Assembly: GCA_910585095.1 (NCBI GenBank)
Contig: CAJUBU010000016.1
Span: 1-64,000 of the forward strand
Direction of reading: 5' to 3'
Source of the DNA: an uncultured Lachnospira sp.
Lineage (GTDB): Bacteria > Bacillota > Clostridia > Lachnospirales > Lachnospiraceae
Length of the DNA stretch: 64,000 nt
Part shown: piece after piece, positions 1-7,434 of the stretch
Numbering within the stretch: position 1 is the stretch's first letter
How the letters are laid out: every line of letters starts with the position of its first letter
Program-made: the position numbers and the translations under genes
Notes under the pieces: generated by a model
What the model was told of the DNA's origin: nothing
Database searches by the model: none
What the model saw: the letters and a program-made list of their open reading frames with translations, nothing else

Positions 1-880
1 TTTTGCACTCCGATAACCCTTGAGGTATTAAGGTTGTACTGTCAATTCGACCTGCACAAGGCACAGACATATTTACATTTACTCTGCCAATAGGAATAAC
101 TAAATCCCCTGTCATGGTATCGCCACACTTACTTACTTTTCCATCAACAACACTAGTCAATGTATCAATTAAGTCTTTTAAGACTTTCCCCTGTTTAGCT
201 GCCAGCGGCTTATTTGTCACATTAGACGTAAGATTATCTATAATATCTGACACATTTACTTTACTTGTGGTAATTCCATCTATCAAAGTTTTATTGTTTT
301 TTATGTAAGCTACTATCTCACTTAATTGGTCGAGTGTTGTATCATCACTATCAGCAAGTGTATTCAGTCTAGTTGTAAGCGTAGTAACTAAATTTCTTAT
401 ATCTGCATGAGCCTTTTCTGAATTATTATGTTCAGATACCTTCGTTGCTGCTGTTCCGCTTGAATCTGCTCCAATATTTTCAGCAGTAATATTCACATTC
501 TTTTGAGAACTGCCATCATAAGCGCCTTGAGAAATCCCATTTAATGATATATTTAAACTAGTGGGATTTTTCATTGATTGAGGCTTGTTTTTAATATAAG
601 CGTCTGAATTACTATTTGTTACATTCCAATCTGATTGCACATTTACTTCTGCACCCTCTTCAATTCCAGACAGCTTATTTTTATCAGCATTTGTATAATC
701 ATTTGTAGATAACCCTTTTCCCTCTACCTTATCTACTTTACTTTCTTCAAGATAAGCATCGTTATTAACAAGTGTAGCCGTAACATGATTAAAAACATCG
801 GCATGTCCTTTATCTTTCGTCTCAAATTTACGTACATTTTTAGTAAATGTAACTGGATTATTAATTTCAAAATCTGCCAT
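1..880 (-). CDS. Phage tail fibre protein, N-terminal part (cut by window edge)
   Basis: An open frame runs from an ATG at 880 to the left edge without a stop, so the C-terminus is missing. The ATG follows a GGGAGG ribosome binding site. The product is rich in Asn, Thr, Ser and Asp. It has segments typical of tail fibres, such as NKPLAAKQGKVLKDLID near residue 245 and an SEHNNSEKAHADIRN stretch in the middle. It is the last visible gene of the baseplate block, after YmfQ and the collar protein, as in PBSX. It probably forms the receptor-binding fibre at the tail tip. The family assignment comes from position and composition. Confidence 0.8.
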   Translation of the reverse strand, partial: MADFEINNPVTFTKNVRKFETKDKGHADVFNHVTATLVNNDAYLEESKVDKVEGKGLSTNDYTNADKNKLSGIEEGAEVNVQSDWNVTNSNSDAYIKNKPQSMKNPTSLNISLNGISQGAYDGSSQKNVNITAENIGADSSGTAATKVSEHNNSEKAHADIRNLVTTLTTRLNTLADSDDTTLDQLSEIVAYIKNNKTLIDGITTSKVNVSDIIDNLTSNVTNKPLAAKQGKVLKDLIDTLTSVVDGKVSKCGDTMTGDLVIPIGRVNVNMSVPCAGRIDSTTLIPQGLSECK

Positions 881-907
881 AACTTCCCTCCCAAAATGTA
901 TTAATTG

Positions 908-1291
908 TTAAAATACATCATCAACTGTATAAGTCATTTCCATATCACTATCTTTGCCTTTTGCAGTAAAATTTTTTATACATACAATATCTCCATTTTC
1001 ATCATATAATCCTAATTCGCTGATATATTTGCCTGCTAATTCGGATTCTGATAAAGTGCAATGATATCTGCATGTTGTATCATCTATAAAATCAAAACCA
1101 TCTATTTCTTTTCTTAATAGTTCAGATACAAGCACTTCTTGAGTTTCCAAAGGTTTCATTACATTGCCTAAACTGTCCACTCCTCCATCACCAAATGCCA
1201 TGCCAACAATTTTAGGTAATGTTATAGTTCCTGCTCTTGCTTGAACCATATTTTTTCTTGCTTTTTTTGTAATTATGTAATTATCTGCCAT
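908..1291 (-). CDS. Phage tail-collar / fibre-associated protein (DUF3751-like)
   Basis: The start is the ATG at 1291, which has GGAGGAG upstream; that ribosome binding site lies inside the last codons of the preceding gene, so the two are translationally coupled. The roughly 127-residue product begins MADNYIITKKARKNMVQA and has a central ISELGLYDENG stretch, which I associate with the N-terminal domain of phage tail-collar fibre proteins. It lies between YmfQ and the tail fibre, so it probably attaches the fibre to the baseplate. A short stand-alone version is common in clostridial prophages. Confidence 0.7.
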   Translation of the reverse strand: MADNYIITKKARKNMVQARAGTITLPKIVGMAFGDGGVDSLGNVMKPLETQEVLVSELLRKEIDGFDFIDDTTCRYHCTLSESELAGKYISELGLYDENGDIVCIKNFTAKGKDSDMEMTYTVDDVF

Positions 1292-1292
1292 T

Positions 1293-2063
1293 TTACAACT
1301 CCTCCATTTCATAAGAAGCATTTAATGTTCTGCTTCCATCTAATAAGACATCCCCATCTAAGTACCATAAGTTTTGACGTTTTTCTAAAGTAACAGCACC
1401 AACTTTTTCTATTTTCTCTTCAATCGCAAAATGTACTGAACCTGATACAGCAATGGAATTGTCACATTTAGTACATTGAAATTTATTATTAATACAATGC
1501 AGATAAAATTGGAGTATATTTTTAACTTGTAAAAAAATTCTTTGATTAATCTTATAATCTGTATGCGATTGCTTGATTTTATCCAGTATTTGCTGAATCT
1601 GTTTTACATCAATTGTTTCTTGTTCAAGAATATATACAATAAAAAAATTAGGATGAATGGAGGTTAAACCATATTCTCCTAAATCATTTATATCTGCAAT
1701 ATGTACTTGAAAGCCTGTTATCGTTTCAAGATATTGTTCCATTCGATAGGGTGTCATTGGTGACCTGCAATCTCTTTTTTGATAAATTCGGCGGCGACGT
1801 TCTTCATAAGATAAGTTTTCCTGAATAGGAAGCTGCCACTTCATTTCATGATACATAAGCCCCCAAGTAGCTGTTTCAGGAAACATTTGATATTTCAACT
1901 CCTCTGCCAGCTTTAATGCTTTATCATATTCTTGCCCCATCACCTGATAAAGCCATTTTCCAATATAGGATTTATCATAAAATCCTTGTGTCACATAAGA
2001 TAACATTTTTAAAGCGCTCTCACTAGTAGGAAATACCTCTAAATCAAATTTTTCTTTATCCAT
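1293..2063 (-). CDS. YmfQ/XkdU-like baseplate protein (DUF2313)
   Basis: The ATG at 2063 follows GGAGG; an in-frame GTG lies one codon upstream. The N-terminal part, with the motif YEERRRRIYQKRDCRSPMTP near residues 90-110, fits the YmfQ family, whose members cap the baseplate beside protein J. The C-terminal 60 residues contain a CTKC pair and look like an added domain. The gene sits directly after baseplate J and before the fibre genes, matching the PBSX order xkdS-T-U-V. It overlaps the next ribosome binding site, so expression is coupled. Confidence 0.8.
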   Translation of the reverse strand: MDKEKFDLEVFPTSESALKMLSYVTQGFYDKSYIGKWLYQVMGQEYDKALKLAEELKYQMFPETATWGLMYHEMKWQLPIQENLSYEERRRRIYQKRDCRSPMTPYRMEQYLETITGFQVHIADINDLGEYGLTSIHPNFFIVYILEQETIDVKQIQQILDKIKQSHTDYKINQRIFLQVKNILQFYLHCINNKFQCTKCDNSIAVSGSVHFAIEEKIEKVGAVTLEKRQNLWYLDGDVLLDGSRTLNASYEMEEL

Positions 2064-2072
2064 CACTGCCTC

Positions 2073-3203
2073 CTATTCTTTCAAAATGAAATTTAGATTG
2101 CCTGTTTGTGGATATTCTTCTTGTGCCAACTGGATATTAACTGTATTGTCATTCATCATAAATATATCAAAATCTTGTACTCCATTAATAGCCGAAAGAA
2201 GCGGTCGCACATCATTATATCTTAATATGCTATCATTCTTTGCCTTATCATATATTTTCATAACAGCTTCTTTAAAATCTTTTTTTACCTGCTCTATTGT
2301 TGTTGTTTCATCAATTGATAATCCTGTACATATATAATCTATATTTATTGTTGTTGCCGCCACACAAATCAGCTTGGCACAAGCAGTTGGCAGTAGTCTT
2401 TTACTTCTATCATCAGGTGATACGATATAATGATATACATCTTGTATCAATGTATTATTGGCTGGCTCGCCATTTCTATCAACAAGCACCAGTTTTACTG
2501 TACCCGCTCCATCATAGGCAGATACCACAATACAATCTCCAGCTCCAGCTTCTTTTGCCCAACGGATATAATCACTGTCATTTCCTAAATAAGTCATGCT
2601 GCTGTCATATTCAGCCGCTATCCTATCGTAATAATCGTTATTGCTTTCTCGTGGTGTTCCTCCCGTCATTGGCTCTTTATTTGTAACTGACAAAATATTT
2701 TTATTGGGTTTTGCCATCATACAAATCGTATTTGCTGCCACATTGGATATTGTACCAGATGTTACAGATGTTACGGATATTATAACTGTTCCATCACTTC
2801 CTATAAGGCTATCCTCATTTGATACATATTCAAGTGCTGGAGAATCATTTGTCGCTGGTGTACAAAAAATCGTTCCTGATGGAATAACAGTTCCTGCTAT
2901 ACCTACTACTTCTACAAAGCCACTTGCACATTCTGCTTCATGTCTTGTCAAATGCACCTGTCTGCCATGCAAATCAAGCCATTCATCCCATGCAAACTGC
3001 GGAAAAGCAATCATTAAAGCTCTTACCATATGATAATTAATAAATTCCGATAGTTCAATTGCTGCGGTTTTCGTGAAATCAAAAGGAAAACCGCCAATCA
3101 TATCATCTATATCCTTTGGCAAATGGGACATCATTCTCTGATGAATTTCATTTTCACTGTTATTATCTATAAAATCAGGATTTATAAATGGAAGCTGTGC
3201 CAT
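2073..3203 (-). CDS. Baseplate J family protein (XkdT-like)
   Basis: The 376-residue product has the baseplate J layout: an N-terminal helical part with WDEWLDLHGRQVHLTRH near residue 75, then a beta-rich GxxIPSGTIF segment, and the GGTPRESNNDYYDRI motif near residue 180 that marks this family. Baseplate J forms the wedges that hold the tail tube in contractile-tail phages. The ATG at 3203 has an AAGGGGTGG ribosome binding site. It is flanked by XkdS-like and YmfQ-like genes, as in PBSX. Length and motifs look intact. Confidence 0.9.
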   Translation of the reverse strand: MAQLPFINPDFIDNNSENEIHQRMMSHLPKDIDDMIGGFPFDFTKTAAIELSEFINYHMVRALMIAFPQFAWDEWLDLHGRQVHLTRHEAECASGFVEVVGIAGTVIPSGTIFCTPATNDSPALEYVSNEDSLIGSDGTVIISVTSVTSGTISNVAANTICMMAKPNKNILSVTNKEPMTGGTPRESNNDYYDRIAAEYDSSMTYLGNDSDYIRWAKEAGAGDCIVVSAYDGAGTVKLVLVDRNGEPANNTLIQDVYHYIVSPDDRSKRLLPTACAKLICVAATTINIDYICTGLSIDETTTIEQVKKDFKEAVMKIYDKAKNDSILRYNDVRPLLSAINGVQDFDIFMMNDNTVNIQLAQEEYPQTGNLNFILKE

Positions 3204-3230
3204 CTTTTACCACCCCTTTCTTGATGAATA

Positions 3231-3668
3231 TTAAATACAAATTTTGAACAACTTATCCCATCCAACACCTTTTACCACAAAAGTACAATGGATTTCATCA
3301 GCATTCCAGCTAAATTCAAAATCCCTTACATATTCTGTTCGTGGGTTGACTTTTAAAGCATCGGTAATGGTGCGCTCAACAATCGATTCAACAATCTTTT
3401 GATTATCTGCTGCAAGTGCATTTTCTAACTCTACACCAATATCACTTGTATAAGCTAGACAAGAATATCGTTCAGTTTGTGCCATCTTAAAACACCATAT
3501 CATAAAGCCTTCTTCGCCAGAACATTCCATAATTCGATTTGCACCATCTTGGACAAAATCACCTTTTTGGGCATCCCATTTAATAGTACGTTTATATTTT
3601 GTGTCATACACTGTATTTTCTTCTATAAATTCTGGAACAGGAACAACTACAAGTGGATTTTCTGCCAT
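3231..3668 (-). CDS. XkdS-like baseplate wedge protein (DUF2634)
   Basis: The 145-residue product has the features of the DUF2634/XkdS family: an N-terminal VYDTKYKRTIKWD stretch, a central YSCLAYTSDIGVELE, and a C-terminal beta segment. The family is a W/gp25-like wedge component that joins the baseplate to the sheath. The ATG at 3668 follows GAAAGGAG. The gene lies just upstream of baseplate J, the usual neighbour. Confidence 0.85.
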   Translation of the reverse strand: MAENPLVVVPVPEFIEENTVYDTKYKRTIKWDAQKGDFVQDGANRIMECSGEEGFMIWCFKMAQTERYSCLAYTSDIGVELENALAADNQKIVESIVERTITDALKVNPRTEYVRDFEFSWNADEIHCTFVVKGVGWDKLFKICI

Positions 3669-3689
3669 GAATTTCTCCTTTCTACGAAC

Positions 3690-4109
3690 TTATGAACTTA
3701 CAATAATATCAACAACAACGGCTTCATTTTGCACCCATGCAACAAGCACTCTGTCGCCAGCTTGTAAACTTCGCATTTTTTTTGGTATCAAAACAGTATG
3801 TTGATGTATTCCTTCATTTTCTTTATGCAAATCATCACCACTGTTATGTTCATTATGTTTATGGCTACCATCATCTTCTGTTTTAGTAAGCTCATCTCCA
3901 GCAGTTCCAAGTGTAAGCTGTCTGCATACACAATATTGTCCTTTTGGTATAGAAACAGGAAAGGTATTTGTTATTAGACTTCCATTTGCTTGTATCTCTC
4001 CAAAGTCAAGACAAAGAGGACTTTCATTTTCTTTTTTCATTCGTTCTATCAATACATTGGCTAGTTTATTTATACCAGCATTTTCATCAAATGTTGTGTT
4101 TGCTGCCAT
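3690..4109 (-). CDS. XkdR-like tail protein (DUF2577)
   Basis: The 139-residue product matches the DUF2577 family in length and layout: an N-terminal helix, a central LCLDFGEIQANGSL strand, a His/Asp-rich loop (HNEHNSGDDLHKENEGIHQH, residues about 84-103), and a C-terminal LQAGDRVLVAWVQNE. The His-rich loop could bind metal, as spike-associated proteins often do; this is inference. The ATG at 4109 has GGAAGGAGG upstream. The adjacent XkdS-like gene supports a role in the baseplate hub. Confidence 0.8.
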   Translation of the reverse strand: MAANTTFDENAGINKLANVLIERMKKENESPLCLDFGEIQANGSLITNTFPVSIPKGQYCVCRQLTLGTAGDELTKTEDDGSHKHNEHNSGDDLHKENEGIHQHTVLIPKKMRSLQAGDRVLVAWVQNEAVVVDIIVSS

Positions 4110-4130
4110 TTATGCCTCCTTCCAATAAAT

Positions 4131-4176
4131 TTATAAAACAAAAGGACATCTGCTACCAGATGCCCTTTGAATTATT
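4131..4176 (-). terminator. Hairpin terminator, copy 1 of a 46-bp repeat
   Basis: Read on the minus strand, AAAGGGCATCTG and CAGATGTCCTTT form a strong stem followed by TTTTGTTTTATAAA. A near-identical 46-bp sequence lies at 21185-21230. Each copy closes a non-structural insertion in the late gene block: here the JAB fragment, its partner and the toxin locus. Confidence 0.75.
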
Positions 4177-4211
4177 ACTTTATATCCAGCTCTAAATTTA
4201 TTAAAAACCAC

Positions 4212-4240
4212 TTGCCCCTTACTATCAAATATGATATATT
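4212..4240 (+). promoter_or_regulatory. Promoter of the type I antitoxin RNA (locus 1)
   Basis: TTGCCC at 4212-4217 and TATATT at 4235-4240 are separated by exactly 17 bp. Transcription would start near 4247 and run towards the 3' end of the toxin gene on the other strand. The corresponding promoter in locus 2 has the same spacing and the same -10 box. Confidence 0.65.
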
Positions 4241-4246
4241 AAGCAT

Positions 4247-4342
4247 ACAAAAAGGAATAACCGCCCACAAAGTGGTTAGCCTCCAAGTTGGTTATAACCC
4301 TACCTGTTCCGGCAAAGATACAAGGTAGGGTTATTTATTTTC
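4247..4342 (+). ncRNA. Predicted antisense antitoxin RNA, locus 1
   Basis: An RNA of about 95 nt is predicted from the promoter at 4212-4240. It ends at a hairpin formed by AACCCTACCT (4296-4305) and AGGTAGGGTT (4323-4332), followed by ATTTATTTT. It converges on the toxin gene. It contains AAGTTGG, which can pair with CCAACTT in the toxin 5' leader, because CCAACTT occurs as a direct repeat on both sides of the toxin frame. This is the arrangement of the Fst/par type I systems. No expression data are available. Confidence 0.55.
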
Positions 4343-4430
4343 GCTTGTTATTCCTATCTATGTAGGCAAGCAGTGCAATTAGGAAGTTACCGCCTAAAAA
4401 TAACAGGCTTAAAACTTGGTATGTATCCAT
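4335..4430 (-). CDS. Short hydrophobic type I toxin (holin-like toxin family), locus 1
   Basis: This 31-residue peptide starts MDTYQVLSLLFLGG, has one membrane span (residues about 5-23) and ends in a charged tail DRNNKRK, the layout of Fst/holin-like toxins (Hol_Tox). The ATG at 4428-4430 follows GGGGAGGTGG. The ribosome binding site can pair with CCTCCCC upstream in the leader, so translation is probably held off by a hairpin. Such peptides insert in the inner membrane when over-expressed. A second locus of the same design, with a different peptide, is at 32083-32178. Confidence 0.75.
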   Translation of the reverse strand: MDTYQVLSLLFLGGNFLIALLAYIDRNNKRK

Positions 4431-4501
4431 ATGCACCACCTCCCCTCTTTTGTTAAAGTTGGGGAGGCTACCACCTTGTAACACGATTATTCCATGTTGA
4501 T

Positions 4502-4530
4502 ACTATAACATAATATTTTTCATATGACAA
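4502..4530 (-). promoter_or_regulatory. Promoter of toxin locus 1
   Basis: On the minus strand, TTGTCA (4525-4530) and TATAGT (4502-4507) are separated by 17 bp. The spacer ends ATATTATGT, the same nine bases that precede the -10 box of the toxin promoter in locus 2. This supports a shared origin of the two cassettes. Confidence 0.7.
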
Positions 4531-4539
4531 TTTAAAAAG

Positions 4540-4560
4540 TAGCTTCATATAGAAGCTACT
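4540..4560 (-). terminator. Hairpin terminator after the 52-residue gene
   Basis: AGTAGCTTC and GAAGCTACT form a 9-bp stem. On the minus strand it is followed by TTTTTAAATTG. It would end the transcript of the JAB fragment and its small partner just before the toxin promoter. Confidence 0.6.
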
Positions 4561-4581
4561 TCATTTTACTATCATATAAGT

Positions 4582-4740
4582 TTACACTACTCTTGAACTC
4601 AAGCTGTTGCCTTGACATTTTTTGCTTTCTTTTACCTCTTTTTCAAGCCTTGCAATCTCTTGTTCCAGTTCTTCCCTTGACATCTTCCTGATATATTCAG
4701 GAATGATAACCCTATCATCTGCGAAATATTCTTCCTTCAT
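4582..4740 (-). CDS. Small acidic protein coupled to the JAB-domain gene
   Basis: A 52-residue protein with an N-terminal DDRVIIPEYIRKMSREELEQE stretch and a predicted short coiled coil (residues about 20-42). Its ATG overlaps the stop of the upstream gene (ATGA) and follows GGAGGTGCATCC, so the pair is translationally coupled. A small gene placed directly after a toxin-like domain is the usual position of an immunity protein, but I cannot confirm this role. No domain is recognised. Confidence 0.65.
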   Translation of the reverse strand: MKEEYFADDRVIIPEYIRKMSREELEQEIARLEKEVKESKKCQGNSLSSRVV

Positions 4741-5357
4741 GGATGCACCTCCCAAAAATCAATATTATAGTTTTCTTTAAGCTTTTCTAATGTTTTCCAT
4801 TGTGCTTCAAACTCTGTATAACCATCAGCAGTATACCGCTGAATGTACGAATTATATAGTGATTCCCTGATTTTTTCATAGGAAACATACTGAATTATTT
4901 TCCCATCATGGCAGACTATAAATGCGATTTCATATCCATGCACAAGCATGGAATTGAAGTCTGCTGCACTTGGAGGCATACTGTTTGGATGTGTATGGAA
5001 AGCAATCAAATTCTCTTTTCCTGATATTGCTTTTTTAATAGCATCTGTATATTTGACAGTACTTTCCTGTTGTTCATTCAATGCACTTGCAAGAACTTCA
5101 CCAGTCACTCCATCAATCCAATACATATCTTCATACTTGGTACCACTACGATGATTCAACATCTCTTTTGCTTTGTTGTACAAAATACGATTTATACTAA
5201 TATTGTCTGTAATTTTATCAAATTTACTCCTATATTCACCACTATTAATATATGTATGATTTATTGTGGTTTCTTTATTTCGTCCATAACGCTGATATTC
5301 TAATGACACACTATCACCTTCCAGATTCATTTTACTATTATTCACATATTCTGTCAA
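4737..5357 (-). CDS. JAB/MPN-type metallopeptidase-like fragment (probable orphan toxin domain)
   Basis: The 206-residue frame contains FHTHPNSMPPSAADFNSML near residues 119-137, which fits the JAMM zinc motif HxHPx(6)SxxD. The only start is a TTG at 5357 without a visible ribosome binding site. Protein-like sequence (WRKFIKNNDISP) continues upstream to about 5420 in another frame; one added T near 5383 would join it to FVQNGLKSKL and the rest. It therefore looks like the 3' fragment of a longer gene, frameshifted and truncated at its N-terminus. It lies between XkdQ and XkdR genes, where PBSX has none, so it is an acquired cassette. Confidence 0.65.
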   Translation of the reverse strand: MTEYVNNSKMNLEGDSVSLEYQRYGRNKETTINHTYINSGEYRSKFDKITDNISINRILYNKAKEMLNHRSGTKYEDMYWIDGVTGEVLASALNEQQESTVKYTDAIKKAISGKENLIAFHTHPNSMPPSAADFNSMLVHGYEIAFIVCHDGKIIQYVSYEKIRESLYNSYIQRYTADGYTEFEAQWKTLEKLKENYNIDFWEVHP

Positions 5358-5449
5358 TTTAGATTTTAAACCATTCTGAACAAAGGACTTATATCATTAT
5401 TCTTTATAAATTTACGCCACTGTCAAACTTAACCTTATATAGTTTTTTT

Positions 5450-6697
5450 CTAATCAAATGTTCCATCATCTACCCAGCCATACACATTACTTTCACTATC
5501 TGTATGAATTAAATGCCATGTATGCGCTTTTCCTGAACCATTTTTCTTTGTAATTTTTGCCTTGCCAGCTCTTGCACTATACCCTTGTGAATCTGGATAA
5601 CTGCTGACATAATGTGTACCACCATGAAAATTTACAATATCGCCTTCCTTATATTCTTTTTTACTTTCTGTTGTATTTTCTGCTGTTATCGCTTCGGCTT
5701 CTGCCTTTTCTAATTCCATTGTCATACTATAACTTTCACAATCATGTCGTATTCCTTTAACATAATAGTAATCATCTGAAGTTCCAGCTATCACATAAAC
5801 CAAATCACCTTTTCTAATAAATGGCACATCGGGTGCTGAAAGTGTAATTGCTTTTTGTACGGTTCCATTTTCATTGATAATCTCTTGAGCTGCCGATTTT
5901 GCATCCTCTAACGATTCATCTGAACCTCTTACATAAATACGCTGTTTAATGCCATACTCTGTAAGTCCATTGATGGTTGCTTCCACACTGGATTTTCCAT
6001 CATCATCTTGCTGACCAATCACACGAACTCTTGTTATCAAATCGGCTGTACTTAATGATACTTGCACCGATTTTGTATTGTCTGTCTTAAATACATAAAC
6101 ATCAGTATTACTTCCACGTTCTACTACATCTACATAGCCTTTCGTTGCTCGCAAAATATAGGTACCACAACCTTTTTTTCTTGCATCATCTAAAATATCT
6201 CGTATCATATCAGAAACATACGAATTATTATATTTTAATTTTCCATGTGTGGCATTGGGACCATGATACTCTTGAAAAGGTATCTCAAAATCATAAAACA
6301 ACTCCGTTAAAATAGACTGTGTTCCTGTACCAGACGAATAAAAACGGTTATCTTGACTTTTCTGTAAGTTATATAAAATATCATAACTGGTACATTTCAG
6401 ATTATCTGCACTGCTTTGCAATTCTGTATTCCAATCGGTTACAAATCCTCTTGCCACTTCTTCATCATAACCATTCCCATCGGTGGCAAAAATACCAATC
6501 AAACAACCAGGCTTTATCAATGAAGATAATTTACCTTTTGATGTTTTATCATTTCTTGCCACAAATGAAGAACGTACTGCTATTTCGTTTTGATTTTCTT
6601 CCCAACCCAAGCTATGGATATATTCTTTAATGTTATATTGATTCCCATTTTCATCAATCACAACAACCCTATATTTCATTTTAGATAAATCTATCAT
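5450..6697 (-). CDS. XkdQ-like baseplate hub protein
   Basis: The start is the ATG at 6697, preceded by GGAGGCTAAC; the frame is open 21 codons further up but that part overlaps the previous gene. The 415-residue product has the XkdQ / late-control D-like layout: an N-terminal VVVIDENGNQYNIKEYIHSLGWEE segment, a central STADLITRVRVIGQ, and a C-terminal SH3-like region (residues about 350-415) with VNFHGGTHYVSSYPDSQGY. The hub closes the tail tube above the spike. The C-terminal region may bind the cell wall. Position between LysM and DUF2577 genes fits PBSX. Confidence 0.85.
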   Translation of the reverse strand: MIDLSKMKYRVVVIDENGNQYNIKEYIHSLGWEENQNEIAVRSSFVARNDKTSKGKLSSLIKPGCLIGIFATDGNGYDEEVARGFVTDWNTELQSSADNLKCTSYDILYNLQKSQDNRFYSSGTGTQSILTELFYDFEIPFQEYHGPNATHGKLKYNNSYVSDMIRDILDDARKKGCGTYILRATKGYVDVVERGSNTDVYVFKTDNTKSVQVSLSTADLITRVRVIGQQDDDGKSSVEATINGLTEYGIKQRIYVRGSDESLEDAKSAAQEIINENGTVQKAITLSAPDVPFIRKGDLVYVIAGTSDDYYYVKGIRHDCESYSMTMELEKAEAEAITAENTTESKKEYKEGDIVNFHGGTHYVSSYPDSQGYSARAGKAKITKKNGSGKAHTWHLIHTDSESNVYGWVDDGTFD

Positions 6698-6717
6698 GTT
6701 AGCCTCCAAACTATGAC

Positions 6718-7413
6718 TTATGCTGATGGAATGAAAAGAACCGTGCCAGGATATATCCAATGCCCATGATCCGAACTTCCTCCTCGTGATTGTGCTTCCG
6801 CTTCGATTGTATCTGCATTGGCATCATATATTTTTGTCCATGCTGTACCACTTCCAAGTTTTTTCAAGGCAATATCCCACAACGTGTCGCCACTTACTAC
6901 TGTATAACTAGAACCATCATTACCTGCACTGTCATTTCGCGGAACAGTCTTTTTGACAAAAGAAGCAATTTGAAGCTCATTTGTTGTATAAATCTTTAAG
7001 TCTTTTGCCTGTGTAAAAGAAATAGAATATTTCACATTTCCATAAGCGCCATAGACTTGCGGTGTAAAAGAAGAAATCGTGACATCTATATTTATCCATG
7101 TATCAGTTACAATAAGATTTAATACACTTCCTTTTTCCTGCCATTCCAGAAGCTGTGCCATACATTGATTTGGTTCTTGATAATAGGCTTTTAATACAAC
7201 GGATTCATTCTTTTTTGCCTGTCCAAAAAATTCACCATCCCATTTAATTTCTGTTATATTCATACCTTTTGGCACTTTTATAGTACCTTTGGATATAATA
7301 TCAAACGATTGATATTTTGCTCCTATTGTTCCACTGATACTTTCAGGGTTTGAAGGAAATACAAAGGTCTTTTTATTACTTCCTATCTCGGCAAGCCGAA
7401 TTAAAATATCCAT
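6718..7413 (-). CDS. XkdP-like LysM tail protein
   Basis: The ATG at 7413 follows GGAGG with a 7-base gap; a TTG two codons upstream would be too close to that site. The roughly 231-residue product has an N-terminal domain with FVFPSNPESISGTIGAKYQ and a C-terminal LysM domain (YTVVSGDTLWDIALKKLG to IYPGTVLFIP, residues about 167-231). The family joins the end of the tape measure to the baseplate hub, and LysM binds peptidoglycan. The gene lies next to the tape measure gene as expected. Confidence 0.88.
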   Translation of the reverse strand: MDILIRLAEIGSNKKTFVFPSNPESISGTIGAKYQSFDIISKGTIKVPKGMNITEIKWDGEFFGQAKKNESVVLKAYYQEPNQCMAQLLEWQEKGSVLNLIVTDTWINIDVTISSFTPQVYGAYGNVKYSISFTQAKDLKIYTTNELQIASFVKKTVPRNDSAGNDGSSYTVVSGDTLWDIALKKLGSGTAWTKIYDANADTIEAEAQSRGGSSDHGHWIYPGTVLFIPSA

Positions 7414-7434
7414 TTTCAACCTCCATACTACAAC

